A stretch of 64,000 nucleotides of DNA from the NCBI RefSeq assembly GCF_030123365.1, contig NZ_CP126107.1, positions 3,085,501-3,149,500 of the forward strand. Direction: 5' to 3'. The notes beneath the pieces were generated by a model. The model saw only the letters and a program-made list of their open reading frames with translations. It searched no databases and was not told where the DNA came from. Below, piece after piece: positions 16,236-25,762 of this stretch. How positions within the stretch are numbered: the first letter of the stretch is position 1; each line of letters starts with the position of its first letter. The position numbers and the translations under genes were made by a program. Source of the DNA: Neobacillus sp. SuZ13 (GTDB lineage: Bacteria; Bacillota; Bacilli; Bacillales; Cytobacillaceae).

Positions 16236-17042
16236 TTGACATTCATGCCAACAAAACAACGTGATAAAGTGAGTTCGTATAAAAATCTTCGGTCGTTGTA
16301 TGAGCAAAACATCACGGTGAACAGTATTTCAGAAACAATGGATACGTGTCATCTTACTGACGATGCCAAAAGTATTAAAAACATGATGCTGATGAAAGAC
16401 TATGATGTTATGGGTGTGGAGGATCATGGAATTGTTATCGGTTATGTTGTCAGAAATGAATTAAAGGATGGAATTTGTCATGAGTATTATCGGAGTTTTA
16501 GTCCGACCGAGCTTGTCTCGGAATCCACACCACTTATAGATACGCTGTTTATTCTTAAAGAGAGTAACAGAATCTTTATCCTTGAAGGAAACAGAATAAC
16601 CAAGGTTGTGACGTTAGCAGATCTTCAGAAACCTCCTGTTAGAATGCTACTATTTGGGCTGATTTCCTTATTAGAGATGCACCTTTATCGGATTATATAT
16701 GATTTTTTCCCTGAGGAAACCTGGAAAAAACATTTAAATCCCCATCGAATACAATTAGCTGAAGAATTATTTTCACTAAGAAAATCACGGAACGAAGCCA
16801 TTCAATTATGTGATTGTCTGCAGATTTGCGATAAAAGAGACATCGTCCTTAACGAGAGTCCATTACGAGAACTTTTGGGGATTGAATCAAAGAGCAAAGG
16901 GAAAACATATTTTAAACAATTAGAAGGTTTACGAAACAACTTGGCACATTCCCAGAACTTGACTACACAAAATTCTTGGGATGACCTGTTCTTAGTACTT
17001 GAACAGACTGAGAAATTATTAGGAGCTTGTGAAAAGGTATAA
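16236..17042 (+). CDS. CBS-pair protein with C-terminal HEPN-type RNxxxH motif
   Basis: Soluble 268-residue protein. The first ~130 residues look like a degenerate pair of CBS domains (for example SISETMDTCHLTDDAKSIK, and VVTLADLQK), which usually bind adenosyl ligands. The C-terminal ~130 residues are helical and end with GLRNNLAHSQ; Arg233-Asn234 and His238 form the R-x4-H motif of HEPN domains, found in RNases and toxin-like proteins. A TTG start (7 nt after AGGAGGA) fits better than ATG 16245. Alone between terminators. The RNase activity is inference; a purely regulatory helical domain is possible. Confidence 0.7.
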   Translation: MTFMPTKQRDKVSSYKNLRSLYEQNITVNSISETMDTCHLTDDAKSIKNMMLMKDYDVMGVEDHGIVIGYVVRNELKDGICHEYYRSFSPTELVSESTPLIDTLFILKESNRIFILEGNRITKVVTLADLQKPPVRMLLFGLISLLEMHLYRIIYDFFPEETWKKHLNPHRIQLAEELFSLRKSRNEAIQLCDCLQICDKRDIVLNESPLRELLGIESKSKGKTYFKQLEGLRNNLAHSQNLTTQNSWDDLFLVLEQTEKLLGACEKV

Positions 17043-17063
17043 GGCAGAAATTGCTAGAAAAGG

Positions 17064-17099
17064 GTTGGTGCCTGGTTCTATAGGTACCAACTTTTTTCT
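17064..17099 (+). terminator. Terminator after the CBS-HEPN gene
   Basis: GTTGGTGCC (17064-17072) pairs with GGTACCAAC (17083-17091) allowing one G-U, followed by TTTTTTCTTT. Confidence 0.8.
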
Positions 17100-17217
17100 T
17101 TATCGAGGCACTTGATCCGATCGGTCCGAACTAATAATATCGTGTCAGTTTTTTGGGTAAATGAATACAATTAAGAATAACAGCATTTCAATGTACAGCG
17201 AGAGGTGTGACGGCATC

Positions 17218-17919
17218 ATGTTTTCTGTTACAGGAATGCAGGGATTCAAATTGTTTTCTACAGTCCACATTGTTACGTTAGGACTATTCTTTGCTGCATG
17301 TGGTGCTTTGGTGTATTTCAGAAATCAACAGAAGAAATACCAACAGATCATTAAATGGACTCTGTTCTTACTTTTGCCAACATGTGAGATTTCATTGCAA
17401 TTATGGTTAATACTCACTAAACAATGGAATGTGAGTAACCTTCCTTTGCAACTTTGTTCCATAAGTTCGTTCTTGGCGATGTTTTTATTCATGAAAAAGA
17501 ATAGCAAAGTGTTTTATTTGTTGTATTTCTTTGGCACATTACCTCCCATTTTAGCAATGGTTACACCTGAAATGCCCTACACATTTCCTCATTTCCGCTA
17601 TATCGAATATTTCCTTCACCATTCTGTCATTCCGTTAGCTGCGTTTTATTTTATCCTATATGAAGGGTACAGAGTTCCGAAGAATGCAATTTTATTTAGT
17701 TTCCTAACCGTGAACCTGATCGCCGTTCCTATCTTTTTCTTAAATCTACAGCTTGGCACGAACTTTTTTTACTTATCGAGTCCCACCGATGCAAAAACAA
17801 TCCTTACATTTTTCGGCTCTGGGATCATGTATTATATTTACCTTGAGGTTGCAGCATTGATTGTTTTTTTTATTACGTATCTACCAATGGGTATTTTACA
17901 AAGGATAAAACAAAATTAA
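17218..17919 (+). CDS. YwaF/TIGR02206-family integral membrane protein
   Basis: Membrane protein of 233 residues with about seven hydrophobic segments. The FSTVHIVTLG start, NLPLQLCSIS and YFLHHSVIPLAAFYF segments match the TIGR02206 (YwaF) family, whose function is not known. I chose ATG 17218 because AGAGGTGTGA lies 10 nt upstream; the longer ORF from 17161 lacks a ribosome site. A terminator follows, so it is monocistronic. Confidence 0.8.
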   Translation: MFSVTGMQGFKLFSTVHIVTLGLFFAACGALVYFRNQQKKYQQIIKWTLFLLLPTCEISLQLWLILTKQWNVSNLPLQLCSISSFLAMFLFMKKNSKVFYLLYFFGTLPPILAMVTPEMPYTFPHFRYIEYFLHHSVIPLAAFYFILYEGYRVPKNAILFSFLTVNLIAVPIFFLNLQLGTNFFYLSSPTDAKTILTFFGSGIMYYIYLEVAALIVFFITYLPMGILQRIKQN

Positions 17920-17928
17920 CATTAGGCA

Positions 17929-17962
17929 AAAAGGATGAAGGCACCGGACTTCATCCTTTTAT
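17929..17962 (+). terminator. Terminator after the YwaF-like gene
   Basis: AAAAGGATGAAG (17929-17940) pairs perfectly with CTTCATCCTTTT (17949-17960). Confidence 0.85.
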
Positions 17963-18084
17963 TGATGCAATTTTTCTTCTAATCTAAGACTATAGTTGTA
18001 TTTAAAAATTTGGTTTAAGCAGTTATTATATGAAAATGTAATTCTGCAAAAAATTTAACGTAAAAAGAGAGAAGGTATTTTAGA

Positions 18085-19203
18085 ATGTCTTTTGATTCAT
18101 TTGTCATGGCTTTTTCAATGGCGGGATTAGACTATGATTTGTTAAAAAATTTAGGAATTTCTATTGGTATTTTGGTATTATTTATCCTTTTTAGAAACCT
18201 ATTTACAAAGTATGTATTTCAGTTGGTTTTAAAATTGTCTAGGAAGACACCAACAGATGTTTTTACAAAAATTTGTTTAGGATTTGAACGTCCTTTGGGA
18301 TGGTTCTTTATCATTGTCGGTTTGTATTTAGCCATGGATTATTTCCCATTTATCGAACAGCATAATACGTTATTTTTAAAATTTCTCCGTTCCATGGTCA
18401 TTGTATTAATTACATGGGGATTGTTTAATTTGTCCTCTCCAACTGAGGGGATCTTAATAAGTGTTAATCAAAAGATCAACAATAAGATTGATTTAATTCT
18501 ATTACCATTCATTTCAAGAACGATCCGTGTCATCATCATCGCCATCAGTATTAGTATCATTGGTCAGGAATTTGATTACGATGTAAATGGACTGGTCGCT
18601 GGTCTTGGGTTAGGGGGTCTAGCCTTTGCTTTAGCTGCTAAGGAAGCGGTAGGGAACCTAATTGGCGGAATCGTCATTGTCACCGAAAAACCTTTTTCGA
18701 TTGGAGATTGGATCTTAACACCCAGCGTAGAGGGGATAGTCGAAGATATTAATTTCAGAAGTACTAAAATTCGTACGTTCAGTCAAGCCTTAGTTACCGT
18801 TCCTAATGCAACACTTGCCAACGAAGCGATTACCAACTGGAGTCGAATGGGGAAGAGAAAAATATCTTTTCACTTAGGACTTAACTATCGAACCACCAAA
18901 GAACAAATTCAAAGAGTGGTTAAGCGGATTGAACATTTATTGACTACTCATGAAGAAATCCATCCTGATACGATCATGGTCGCATTTGATCATTATAATG
19001 AGAGTAGTCTCGATATTCTTATCTATTTCTTCACGAATTCTACTGTCTGGGCAGAGCACGTTAGAATTAAACATGAAATCAATTTAGCAATTATGGCGAT
19101 ATTAGAGGAAGAGGGAGTAGAAGTTGCTTTTCCAAGCCGAACCATATACGTAACTCCGCAATCAAGTGAAGAATTATTTCAACCAATGGGTTCTTACGAT
19201 TGA
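18085..19203 (+). CDS. MscS-family mechanosensitive channel
   Basis: Small-conductance mechanosensitive channel of 372 residues. Four to five hydrophobic helices precede the pore helix with the alternating Gly/Ala pattern GLGLGGLAFALAAKEAVGN (about 173-191), followed by the beta domain (KPFSIGDWI) and the C-terminal cytoplasmic region. It releases solutes upon hypo-osmotic shock. The start follows GAGAGAAGG. Monocistronic, with a strong terminator downstream. Confidence 0.92.
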   Translation: MSFDSFVMAFSMAGLDYDLLKNLGISIGILVLFILFRNLFTKYVFQLVLKLSRKTPTDVFTKICLGFERPLGWFFIIVGLYLAMDYFPFIEQHNTLFLKFLRSMVIVLITWGLFNLSSPTEGILISVNQKINNKIDLILLPFISRTIRVIIIAISISIIGQEFDYDVNGLVAGLGLGGLAFALAAKEAVGNLIGGIVIVTEKPFSIGDWILTPSVEGIVEDINFRSTKIRTFSQALVTVPNATLANEAITNWSRMGKRKISFHLGLNYRTTKEQIQRVVKRIEHLLTTHEEIHPDTIMVAFDHYNESSLDILIYFFTNSTVWAEHVRIKHEINLAIMAILEEEGVEVAFPSRTIYVTPQSSEELFQPMGSYD

Positions 19204-19218
19204 AAATCGATTTATTGT

Positions 19219-19268
19219 AACATAGAAAAAGAAAGACCAACAATTGACGGTCTTTCTTTTTCTATGTT
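19219..19268. terminator. Strong terminator between mscS-type gene and cotB
   Basis: A 20-bp perfect stem: AACATAGAAAAAGAAAGACC (19219-19238) pairs with 19249-19268, with T-rich arms. Works for the plus-strand channel gene and possibly for cotB from the other side. Confidence 0.85.
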
Positions 19269-19323
19269 AAGAGTGATAATGATATATTTCATAAATTTGC
19301 AATACCAAAGGATGAATAAATGC

Positions 19324-20685
19324 TTATTTTTGATTATTAGTATATTTTCGTATAAACTTTTCCATTAGGGCAAAGAGTTCTACCAGATCACTTTGAGCAT
19401 CTTCCTTAGCTGATTTTTGTGAAGTTTCCATAGTTGATAAAGGAATGGATGGATTACTTTCGGACTCTTCACCAGCAGTTTCTTGATGAGCTTCCATTAT
19501 GGATAATGGAATTTCCAGATCACTTTCAGCCTCTTCACCAGTAGTTTCTTGCAAAGTTTCCATCGCGGATAAAGAAAAAATTTTTAAATCAATTTCATCC
19601 TCTACAGAAGGTATTACTTGCGAAGTTTCCATAGTGGATAAAGGAATTGATAGATCAATATCATCCTCTACAAAAGGTATTACTTGCGAAGTTTCATTTG
19701 TGAATTTAAGGTTTAATAGATTAATTTCATCCTCTTCAAAAGGTGTTACATGCGAAGTTACATCTGTGAATTTAGGGATGGATAGATTACTATCATCCTC
19801 TTCAACAGATGTTACATGCGAAGTTACATCTGTGAATTTAGGGATGGATAGATTACTATCATCCTCTTCTACAGTTGTTACTTGCGATGTTTCATCTGTG
19901 AATTTAGGGATGGATAGATTACTATCATCCTCTTCAACAGATGTTTCAAGTGAAATCCCCCTTATGATTAATGGGTATGCTGTATTCATTTCATCATCAT
20001 TTTCGGTTGATTGTTTTGAAGTTCTCTTATTGGTACTATTCTTATTTTTACTGCTACTCTTACTGCTATTCTTACTGCTATTCCTATTGCTATTCTTACT
20101 GCTATTCTTATTGCTATTCTTACTGCTATTCTTATTGCTATTCTTACTGCTACTCTTACTGCTACTCTTACTGCTATTTTTATTAGTTTGACTGTTATTA
20201 TTTGATTTTTCGTCTTTATCTTGTGATTGTTGGTAATCAGAGTTTTCTTCATTGGCCTTTTCAATTTTTAAACCATAACTAATACTTTTAATGTGAAACA
20301 TGGAAAGGTGAATGATTTCCTGACCATTGATCAAAAAAAACGAATCATTATTTGCCATTGTTAGTATTCCCTCTATGGACTCAGGGCCGCCACGGTTAAT
20401 TTTAATCCATTTGTATTTCATTGAGCCAAGCAATTCTTGGATATTAGCACCTTTTATAAATGTAAAATTTTCAGGTACCTCAATGTCGAATTGCATACTC
20501 TCTTTTATGTTATCTGTAAAACTTTTAATATGATTCGTATTGTAGTAAACAAGTCCATCATCTTCCGTGAGAATGGCGATATGATCGTCGCCCGCATCCA
20601 TTAACATCCCAATTTTGGATTCTGGTCCTCCTCTATCAATCTTAATTACTTTACCAATGAAATTTTTCATGATGTCTCTATCCAT
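19324..20685 (-). CDS. cotB: CotB-like outer spore coat protein
   Basis: The 453-residue protein starts at ATG 20685 after AAGGGGAG. It has two CotB modules with RGGPES motifs (residues 18-23 and 98-103; IKINRGGPESIEG and FHIKSISYG closely match B. subtilis CotB). Next comes a Ser/Lys/Asn tract (about 165-225, units such as SSKNSNKN), the type of region phosphorylated by the CotH kinase. Then come about nine acidic 22-residue repeats (VEEDDSNLSIPKFTD type) that B. subtilis CotB does not have. No cotH or cotG is in the window. Expression is expected late in the mother cell. Confidence 0.88.
   Translation of the reverse strand: MDRDIMKNFIGKVIKIDRGGPESKIGMLMDAGDDHIAILTEDDGLVYYNTNHIKSFTDNIKESMQFDIEVPENFTFIKGANIQELLGSMKYKWIKINRGGPESIEGILTMANNDSFFLINGQEIIHLSMFHIKSISYGLKIEKANEENSDYQQSQDKDEKSNNNSQTNKNSSKSSSKSSSKNSNKNSSKNSNKNSSKNSNRNSSKNSSKSSSKNKNSTNKRTSKQSTENDDEMNTAYPLIIRGISLETSVEEDDSNLSIPKFTDETSQVTTVEEDDSNLSIPKFTDVTSHVTSVEEDDSNLSIPKFTDVTSHVTPFEEDEINLLNLKFTNETSQVIPFVEDDIDLSIPLSTMETSQVIPSVEDEIDLKIFSLSAMETLQETTGEEAESDLEIPLSIMEAHQETAGEESESNPSIPLSTMETSQKSAKEDAQSDLVELFALMEKFIRKYTNNQK
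19365..19965 (-). repeat. Acidic 66-bp (22-residue) tandem repeats inside cotB
   Basis: About nine copies encoding TSxVxxxEEDxxxLSIPxxTxx, with period 66 bp; the copies around 19744-19940 are almost identical in DNA while those nearer the C-terminus are diverged. This gradient suggests recent expansion of the N-terminal side copies. Confidence 0.85.
20037..20185 (-). repeat. Low-complexity Ser/Lys/Asn tract inside cotB
   Basis: Short AGTAGCAAGAATAG-like units repeat with 15-18 bp period, encoding SSK and NSNKN blocks. It matches the place and character of the CotH-phosphorylated region of CotB. Confidence 0.8.
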
Positions 20686-20949
20686 AAAAATTCTCCCCTT
20701 ACATTCCATAATGATATTTATACTGCATGTATATGTATCACGGGAAGACGTTGTCCTAATAAAAAAGCCTGTTTATATTATTCAACAGAAAAATAGGCAA
20801 GCCTTAATTAATTTCCCTTAAGCCCTTGTCAACAATGTCACTTGCACAACTAGTTAATTGCGATTTTTTTTAATTTCTAAACCAGCTAGTAGTATAATAT
20901 TGAAGTTATGATGAAGTTTTAGATTACATACAGAAGAAAGGAACATTAG

Positions 20950-22611
20950 ATGAACACATCGTTAGAAATGCTTATCGATTTATTCGAACGTGCGGCATTA
21001 CTCTTGATTTGCCTATTTTTTATGATCCGGATCCCGAGATTTAAGGAATCTCTTCAAAAAGATCAGCATTCTCCCACAGAGCGTGTTGTCATTACACTTG
21101 TGTTTTGCTTATTTGCCATTTTCGGAACGTATTCAGGGATCAATGTGGAAGGATCACTTGTGAATGTCAGGATTATTGCTGTCGTTTCGGGTGGAATATT
21201 ATTCGGGCCCTGGGTAGGAATTATTACCGGTATTGTATCAGGAGTCCATCGATATTTAATTGATATTGGTGGGATCACATCCATCCCATGCCTCATTACG
21301 AGCATTTTTGCAGGGATTGTTTCGGGGTATATTAATCGAAGAGTGAAGCGGTCTTTGCGCTGGATCTATGGAATAGCAGCCGGAATGTTATCGGAAATTT
21401 TGACCATGGTGTTAATTCTTGTGATGGCAAATCCGTTTGAACTAGGTTTGGACATTGTATCAAAAATCGCTTTCCCGATGATTATTGGAGAGGTTAATAT
21501 TGGTTTAATTGTGTTGCTTGTGATGAGCGTCGAAGGTGAAAAGGAAAAGATTGCAGCAAAACAGGCGAAGTTAGCCCTGGATATCGCGAACAAGACTCTC
21601 CCTTACTTTCGGTCTATTAATTCGGATTCCTTGATGGAGATTTGTCGTATTATAAAAGACGATATCAAGGCAGATGCTGTAGCGATTACAGATACCCATA
21701 ATGTGCTTGCTTATGTGGGTTTTGGAGAAGAACGATATGTCATTGGGCAGGAAATCATTAGTGATTTGACCAAAGAGGCCATTAACAGCGGGAAATTTAT
21801 TATTCGGAACCAGGTTCAGGATCACCATACACCACAAATTCACTCCCTGCTCATTGTTCCTTTTGAGGAGCATGGAGAGGTCACAGGAACACTTAAAATC
21901 TATTACCGGAAAGCCTATAAAATGACCTATTCACTGCAGACAATGGCGATCGGGTTATCGCAAATCATCTCGACACTAATGGAGGTTTCCCGAATTTCAC
22001 AGATTAGGGAAGCAGCGAACAAGGCGGAATGGAAGGCACTGCAAACGAAAATTAATCCACATTTTTTATTTAATGCTTTAAATGCGATTGCCTCTACCAC
22101 ACGCAAAAATCCGGACAGGGCGCGTGAGCTGATTATCAATCTTTCTGGCTATATGCGTTACAATTTAGAAGTTAGTGATGAATTGATTGATATTCATAAA
22201 GAATTGGCGCAAGTCCGTGATTATGTGGAAATTGAGAAGGCGCGTTTTGGCAGTCGATTAAAGGTGGAATACGATATAGACGAAGTATATATCACCATCC
22301 CGAGTCTGCTCATTCAGCCTTTAGTCGAAAATGCAATTATCCATGGAATCTTAAAGATAAAAGGACCCGGAGTGGTGTCCATTTCGGTCAAAAATTTGGA
22401 AAACAAAGTAAGAATTAGTGTCAAGGATACCGGGGCCGGAATTAGCGAAGATGTCATTCATCAGTTGCTGAATGATAATGTACCAGCCAACAAAATCGGC
22501 TTGTATAATGTTCACCAGCGTGTGAAACTCATTTATGGACATGGACTGGTCATTCACCGTCTGTCACCTGGAACAGAAGTCTTTTTTGATATCGTAAAGG
22601 AGAACCTATGA
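20950..22611 (+). CDS. LytS-family sensor histidine kinase (YpdA/BtsS-like)
   Basis: Membrane sensor kinase of 553 residues. Six or so transmembrane segments form the 5TM-5TMR_LYT region (1-200), followed by a GAF-like region (about 215-350), a His_kinase domain with the phospho-acceptor in [12 protein letters not shown] (His371) and an ATP-binding domain ([14 protein letters not shown]). Kinases of this family sense pyruvate (BtsS, YpdA) or wall/membrane state (LytS). The stop overlaps the response regulator start by 4 bp, and an OFA transporter follows, so the YpdA comparison is stronger. Confidence 0.9.
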   Translation: MNTSLEMLIDLFERAALLLICLFFMIRIPRFKESLQKDQHSPTERVVITLVFCLFAIFGTYSGINVEGSLVNVRIIAVVSGGILFGPWVGIITGIVSGVHRYLIDIGGITSIPCLITSIFAGIVSGYINRRVKRSLRWIYGIAAGMLSEILTMVLILVMANPFELGLDIVSKIAFPMIIGEVNIGLIVLLVMSVEGEKEKIAAKQAKLALDIANKTLPYFRSINSDSLMEICRIIKDDIKADAVAITDTHNVLAYVGFGEERYVIGQEIISDLTKEAINSGKFIIRNQVQDHHTPQIHSLLIVPFEEHGEVTGTLKIYYRKAYKMTYSLQTMAIGLSQIISTLMEVSRISQIREAANKAEWKALQTKINPHFLFNALNAIASTTRKNPDRARELIINLSGYMRYNLEVSDELIDIHKELAQVRDYVEIEKARFGSRLKVEYDIDEVYITIPSLLIQPLVENAIIHGILKIKGPGVVSISVKNLENKVRISVKDTGAGISEDVIHQLLNDNVPANKIGLYNVHQRVKLIYGHGLVIHRLSPGTEVFFDIVKENL

Positions 22612-23387
22612 GAGCAATTATTGTAGAGGATGAAATACCTGCTCGTGAAGAACTGGAGTATTTAGTTGAAGCTTACAGTGAAATTGACGTGACCCATTTC
22701 TTTGATGATGGCTTAGATGTTTTAAAATTTTTGCAGGAGCATGATACAGATGTAATCTTTCTAGATATTAATATTCCGTCCCTTAATGGCATGTTGTTAG
22801 CGAGTACCATAAGTAAGTTTTCCAAAAGACCATATATTGTCTTTACCACAGCTTACAAAGAGCATGCAGCACAAGCCTTTGAACTAGAAGCTTTTGACTA
22901 TATTTTAAAGCCCTACGACGAAAAGCGGATTGCCGCGATGTTAAGCAGGCTGGAATCTGCTTTTAAACGAGATCACGCCGAAACAACGCTCCTGGATAGA
23001 AAACTTGAATCACATCTGAAACCCCAAGTACAGCAAAGGGAAATCCCTTCGCAGGCGTCTAATCGAATCAATTTGAAAAAGAACGATAAAATTATCGTCA
23101 CAGATGCAAATGATATCTATTACGCAATCGCAAGCGAAAAAGTTACTTTGGTTTATACGCAAGGGGAGGAGTACACCATGCCAATGAGCATCACGGAATT
23201 TGACGCACTTTTACCAGAGAACCTTTTCTTTCGATGTCACCGTTCTTATACGGTTAACTTGACCAAAATCCGTGAAATTGTTCCATGGTTTAATCAAACC
23301 TACATTTTGCGTTTGAAAGATCGTACGGAAGAAATTCCTGTAAGTAGAAGTAAGGTGAAAGCGTTTCGACAAATTATGCATTTATAA
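22608..23387 (+). CDS. LytTR-family response regulator (YpdB/LytT-like)
   Basis: 259-residue response regulator. The receiver domain (1-120) has the acceptor Asp53 in VIFLDINIP and the switch Lys in ILKPYD; the C-terminal LytTR domain (about 155-255) contains [15 protein letters not shown] and [10 protein letters not shown]. LytTR proteins bind two direct repeats about 21 bp apart. Such a pair lies immediately downstream at 23389-23419, before the transporter gene. Translationally coupled to the kinase. Confidence 0.92.
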   Translation: MRAIIVEDEIPAREELEYLVEAYSEIDVTHFFDDGLDVLKFLQEHDTDVIFLDINIPSLNGMLLASTISKFSKRPYIVFTTAYKEHAAQAFELEAFDYILKPYDEKRIAAMLSRLESAFKRDHAETTLLDRKLESHLKPQVQQREIPSQASNRINLKKNDKIIVTDANDIYYAIASEKVTLVYTQGEEYTMPMSITEFDALLPENLFFRCHRSYTVNLTKIREIVPWFNQTYILRLKDRTEEIPVSRSKVKAFRQIMHL

Positions 23388-23388
23388 C

Positions 23389-23419
23389 CGCCATTCATTC
23401 CGAATAATAGGCATCTCAT
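23389..23419 (+). promoter_or_regulatory. LytTR-type direct repeats before the OFA transporter gene
   Basis: CGCCATTCAT at 23389-23398 and GGCATCTCAT at 23410-23419 form two 10-bp direct repeats with an 11-bp gap. The E. coli YpdB site upstream of yhjX is a pair of GGCATTTCAT repeats with the same 11-bp spacing. TATGAT at 23452-23457 may be the -10 element. The site is placed between the regulator and the transporter it would activate. Confidence 0.7.
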
Positions 23420-23532
23420 TCTGAAACCGATTTCTATCTATTTTTCGATGCTATGATGATGATGTAAACAAAATCAATTAAAGGTTTTTATGTTGAACAT
23501 GATCATTTTTACATGGAAAAGAGGAGATCGCA

Positions 23533-24780
23533 ATGAAATCAAAAACAGATCGTCGATGGCTGATCGTGTTAGGAACGATTATTGTACAGATGGGCTTAGG
23601 TACCATTTATACGTGGAGTCTTTTTAACCAGCCGTTAGTAGAACTCTTTGATTGGAAGTTAAATTCGGTTGCTATTACATTTTCAATTACCAGCTTCGCC
23701 TTGGCATTTTCTACGTTGTTTGCTGGGAAGCTGCAGGATAAATGGGGACTTCGCCGTTTAATAGGTGTTGCAGGCCTTGTCCTGGGAGCAGGGTTAATCC
23801 TTAGTTCCCAGGTATCATCTTTGTGGATGCTTTATATTTTAGTGGGTGTTGTCGTTGGTGCAGCAGACGGTACTGCATATATTACGTCATTATCTAATTT
23901 AATAAAGTGGTTCCCTGAGAGAAAAGGACTTATTTCTGGAATTTCTGTTGGCGCATATGGGACAGGAAGTTTGTTATTCAAATTCATTAACGGTTCACTG
24001 ATCCAAACAGTGGGAGTGACACAAGCCTTTTTTTACTGGGGTGTAATTGTCCTGATTATGGTTGTGGGTGGTTCATTCCTTGTACGGGAAGCAAAAATGG
24101 GTCATGCGGCGCAAACCCTTAGTGCCAGCGCCCAAAAAGATTTTACTGTTAAAGAAATGCTTAAAACCAAGCAAGCCTATCTATTATTTATCATTTTCTT
24201 CACCGCGTGCATGAGTGGCTTATTCTTAATTGGAATTGTGAAGGATATTGGAGTGAGAATGGCTGGACTTGATGTTGAAGCGGCTAGTAATGCAGTTGCA
24301 TTAGTTGCCATCTTTAATACAAGCGGCCGCATCATTCTGGGGGCCTTATCAGATAAAGTCGGTCGTTTAAGAGTGGTATCATTTGCACTCCTTGTTACTG
24401 CAGCAGCGGTGACGGTATTAAGTTTTGTCCAACTTAATTATGCATTGTTCTTTGCCTGTGTGGCAGGGATTGCCTTCTGTTTTGGCGGTAATATTACGAT
24501 CTTTCCTGCCATTGTCGCTGATTTCTTTGGTTTGAAAAATCAAAGCAAAAACTACGGCATCATTTATCAAGGTTTCGGAATTGGAGCCATTTCTGGATCA
24601 TTTATTGCTTCTGCCTTGGGTGGTTTCATTCCTACCTTTAAGCTTATTGCCGTTCTGAGCGTTGTATCATTACTCATCGCCATGACCATTAAGGCACCGA
24701 ATGTTGGAAATCCAAAAACGAAGGAAAAAAGGAATCATGGGAAGGTTCACAATCTTTCACCGGAGACACGAGCAAGTTAA
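23533..24780 (+). CDS. OFA-family MFS transporter (YhjX-like)
   Basis: 12-TM major facilitator of 415 residues of the oxalate/formate antiporter family. Features include the GTIYTWSLFNQPL start, FAGKLQDKWGLRR loop, NLIKWFPERKGLISGISVGAYG and GGNITIFPAIVADFFG. Relatives move small monocarboxylates; E. coli YhjX is induced by external pyruvate through YpdAB. The gene lies behind a LytTR direct-repeat site and the LytS/LytTR pair, so a pyruvate or lactate role is inferred. Confidence 0.88.
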   Translation: MKSKTDRRWLIVLGTIIVQMGLGTIYTWSLFNQPLVELFDWKLNSVAITFSITSFALAFSTLFAGKLQDKWGLRRLIGVAGLVLGAGLILSSQVSSLWMLYILVGVVVGAADGTAYITSLSNLIKWFPERKGLISGISVGAYGTGSLLFKFINGSLIQTVGVTQAFFYWGVIVLIMVVGGSFLVREAKMGHAAQTLSASAQKDFTVKEMLKTKQAYLLFIIFFTACMSGLFLIGIVKDIGVRMAGLDVEAASNAVALVAIFNTSGRIILGALSDKVGRLRVVSFALLVTAAAVTVLSFVQLNYALFFACVAGIAFCFGGNITIFPAIVADFFGLKNQSKNYGIIYQGFGIGAISGSFIASALGGFIPTFKLIAVLSVVSLLIAMTIKAPNVGNPKTKEKRNHGKVHNLSPETRAS

Positions 24781-24793
24781 TAGTGTGATTTCT

Positions 24794-24829
24794 AAAAAAG
24801 GCAGCGGACCCTATTGGGCCCGCTGCCTG
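24794..24829. terminator. Bidirectional terminator between the OFA transporter gene and the lipoprotein gene
   Basis: AGGCAGCGG (24799-24807) pairs with CCGCTGCCT (24820-24828). A run of A at 24794-24799 becomes a T run on the minus strand, so it ends the minus-strand lipoprotein gene well. Confidence 0.75.
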
Positions 24830-24897
24830 TCGTGATAGACCTGTCACTTGACCAGTTTTGTCTGTAAGAACATAAATTAATTCCACTTGCGAGATAA

Positions 24898-25593
24898 TCA
24901 TCTCGGGATATATCCCTGAATTTCATCGGATAAAATCGATGTCTCTGATGGAAACCAAAAGTAGTTATGCCCATCGAATTGGAGGGGAAACATATAAGCC
25001 ACAGGGTCACCTGTATATAGGACGATTTGAAACATATCAGGATCCCCATTTTTCATATTCGGTTGATAGGATGGAGAATCCTTACTTGTTTTTAATATTT
25101 GCAGAAGATGGTTTATTTGGTTTATATTTTTTATTTCCGTGATTCGTTTCGTGCCATTTGCTGTATTCTCTTGATAAATCTCAATTCGGATAACTTTTTC
25201 GGCAGGCATGTCTTTAAATTGCCAACGGTTCTTTTCCTCATCTCTTGAATAGTAAAGGTTGTATCCATTAATGGCTCGGGAGGACTTTACCGCCAGCAGA
25301 TTTGGTTCTCCTTTAATCGTAAAAATATCTGTTCCTTTTTCATGGAAGGCAGCATCGCCATTTTTTGTTTTATATTCAGGATCAGAGACATTGTCTGCTA
25401 CTTTAAACTTTACCTCGCCGAGTTTTTTATCAATGTGCTTTTCATCCGCAATCACACATGTATTGATTCCTTCATACATTTTACCGTCCCACTTAATAAA
25501 ATCCACCCAATCAATGATTGTATTCTGGCTAAGTGACTGACAGCCTGATAAGATGAACACTAAAAAAATAAACAAACTAATTAATTTTCTCAT
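24898..25593 (-). CDS. Predicted lipoprotein, function unknown
   Basis: 231 residues starting at the second of two ATGs (25593), better spaced from GAGGTGGG than 25596. Signal peptide ends with the lipobox LSGC (Cys near residue 18), so it is predicted to be anchored outside the membrane. The mature part is acidic and aromatic (DGHNYFWFPSETSILSDEI near the end). The C-terminal half (about 125-225) resembles a small alpha/beta domain. No family recognised. Monocistronic with its own terminator. Confidence 0.8.
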   Translation of the reverse strand: MRKLISLFIFLVFILSGCQSLSQNTIIDWVDFIKWDGKMYEGINTCVIADEKHIDKKLGEVKFKVADNVSDPEYKTKNGDAAFHEKGTDIFTIKGEPNLLAVKSSRAINGYNLYYSRDEEKNRWQFKDMPAEKVIRIEIYQENTANGTKRITEIKNINQINHLLQILKTSKDSPSYQPNMKNGDPDMFQIVLYTGDPVAYMFPLQFDGHNYFWFPSETSILSDEIQGYIPR

Positions 25594-25762
25594 CATCCCA
25601 CCTCATTAATAGAGACGAGAGGACAGATCATTTGGTTTCAATCTGCTTCGAGGTGGTTTTCGAGAATTACGGTTTGATTTATTCCACACCAATTCCCTTG
25701 AATGAAAAAATTGTTTTTACAAAATATAATAAAGCAACAGTTCATAACTAGGAGGTTCGACC

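Noticed and set aside
19499..20264. Long ORFs on both strands across the cotB repeats (for example 19499-20191 plus, 19986-20264 minus)
   Set aside because: They are frame shadows of the repetitive Ser/Lys/Asn and acidic tracts; their poly-Leu/Tyr or Arg-Val-Ala composition has no ribosome site.
20950..23387. LytS/LytTR pair as the lytSR autolysis system controlling lrgAB
   Set aside because: No lrgAB genes are adjacent; an OFA transporter and YpdB-like repeats are, so the YpdAB comparison fits better.
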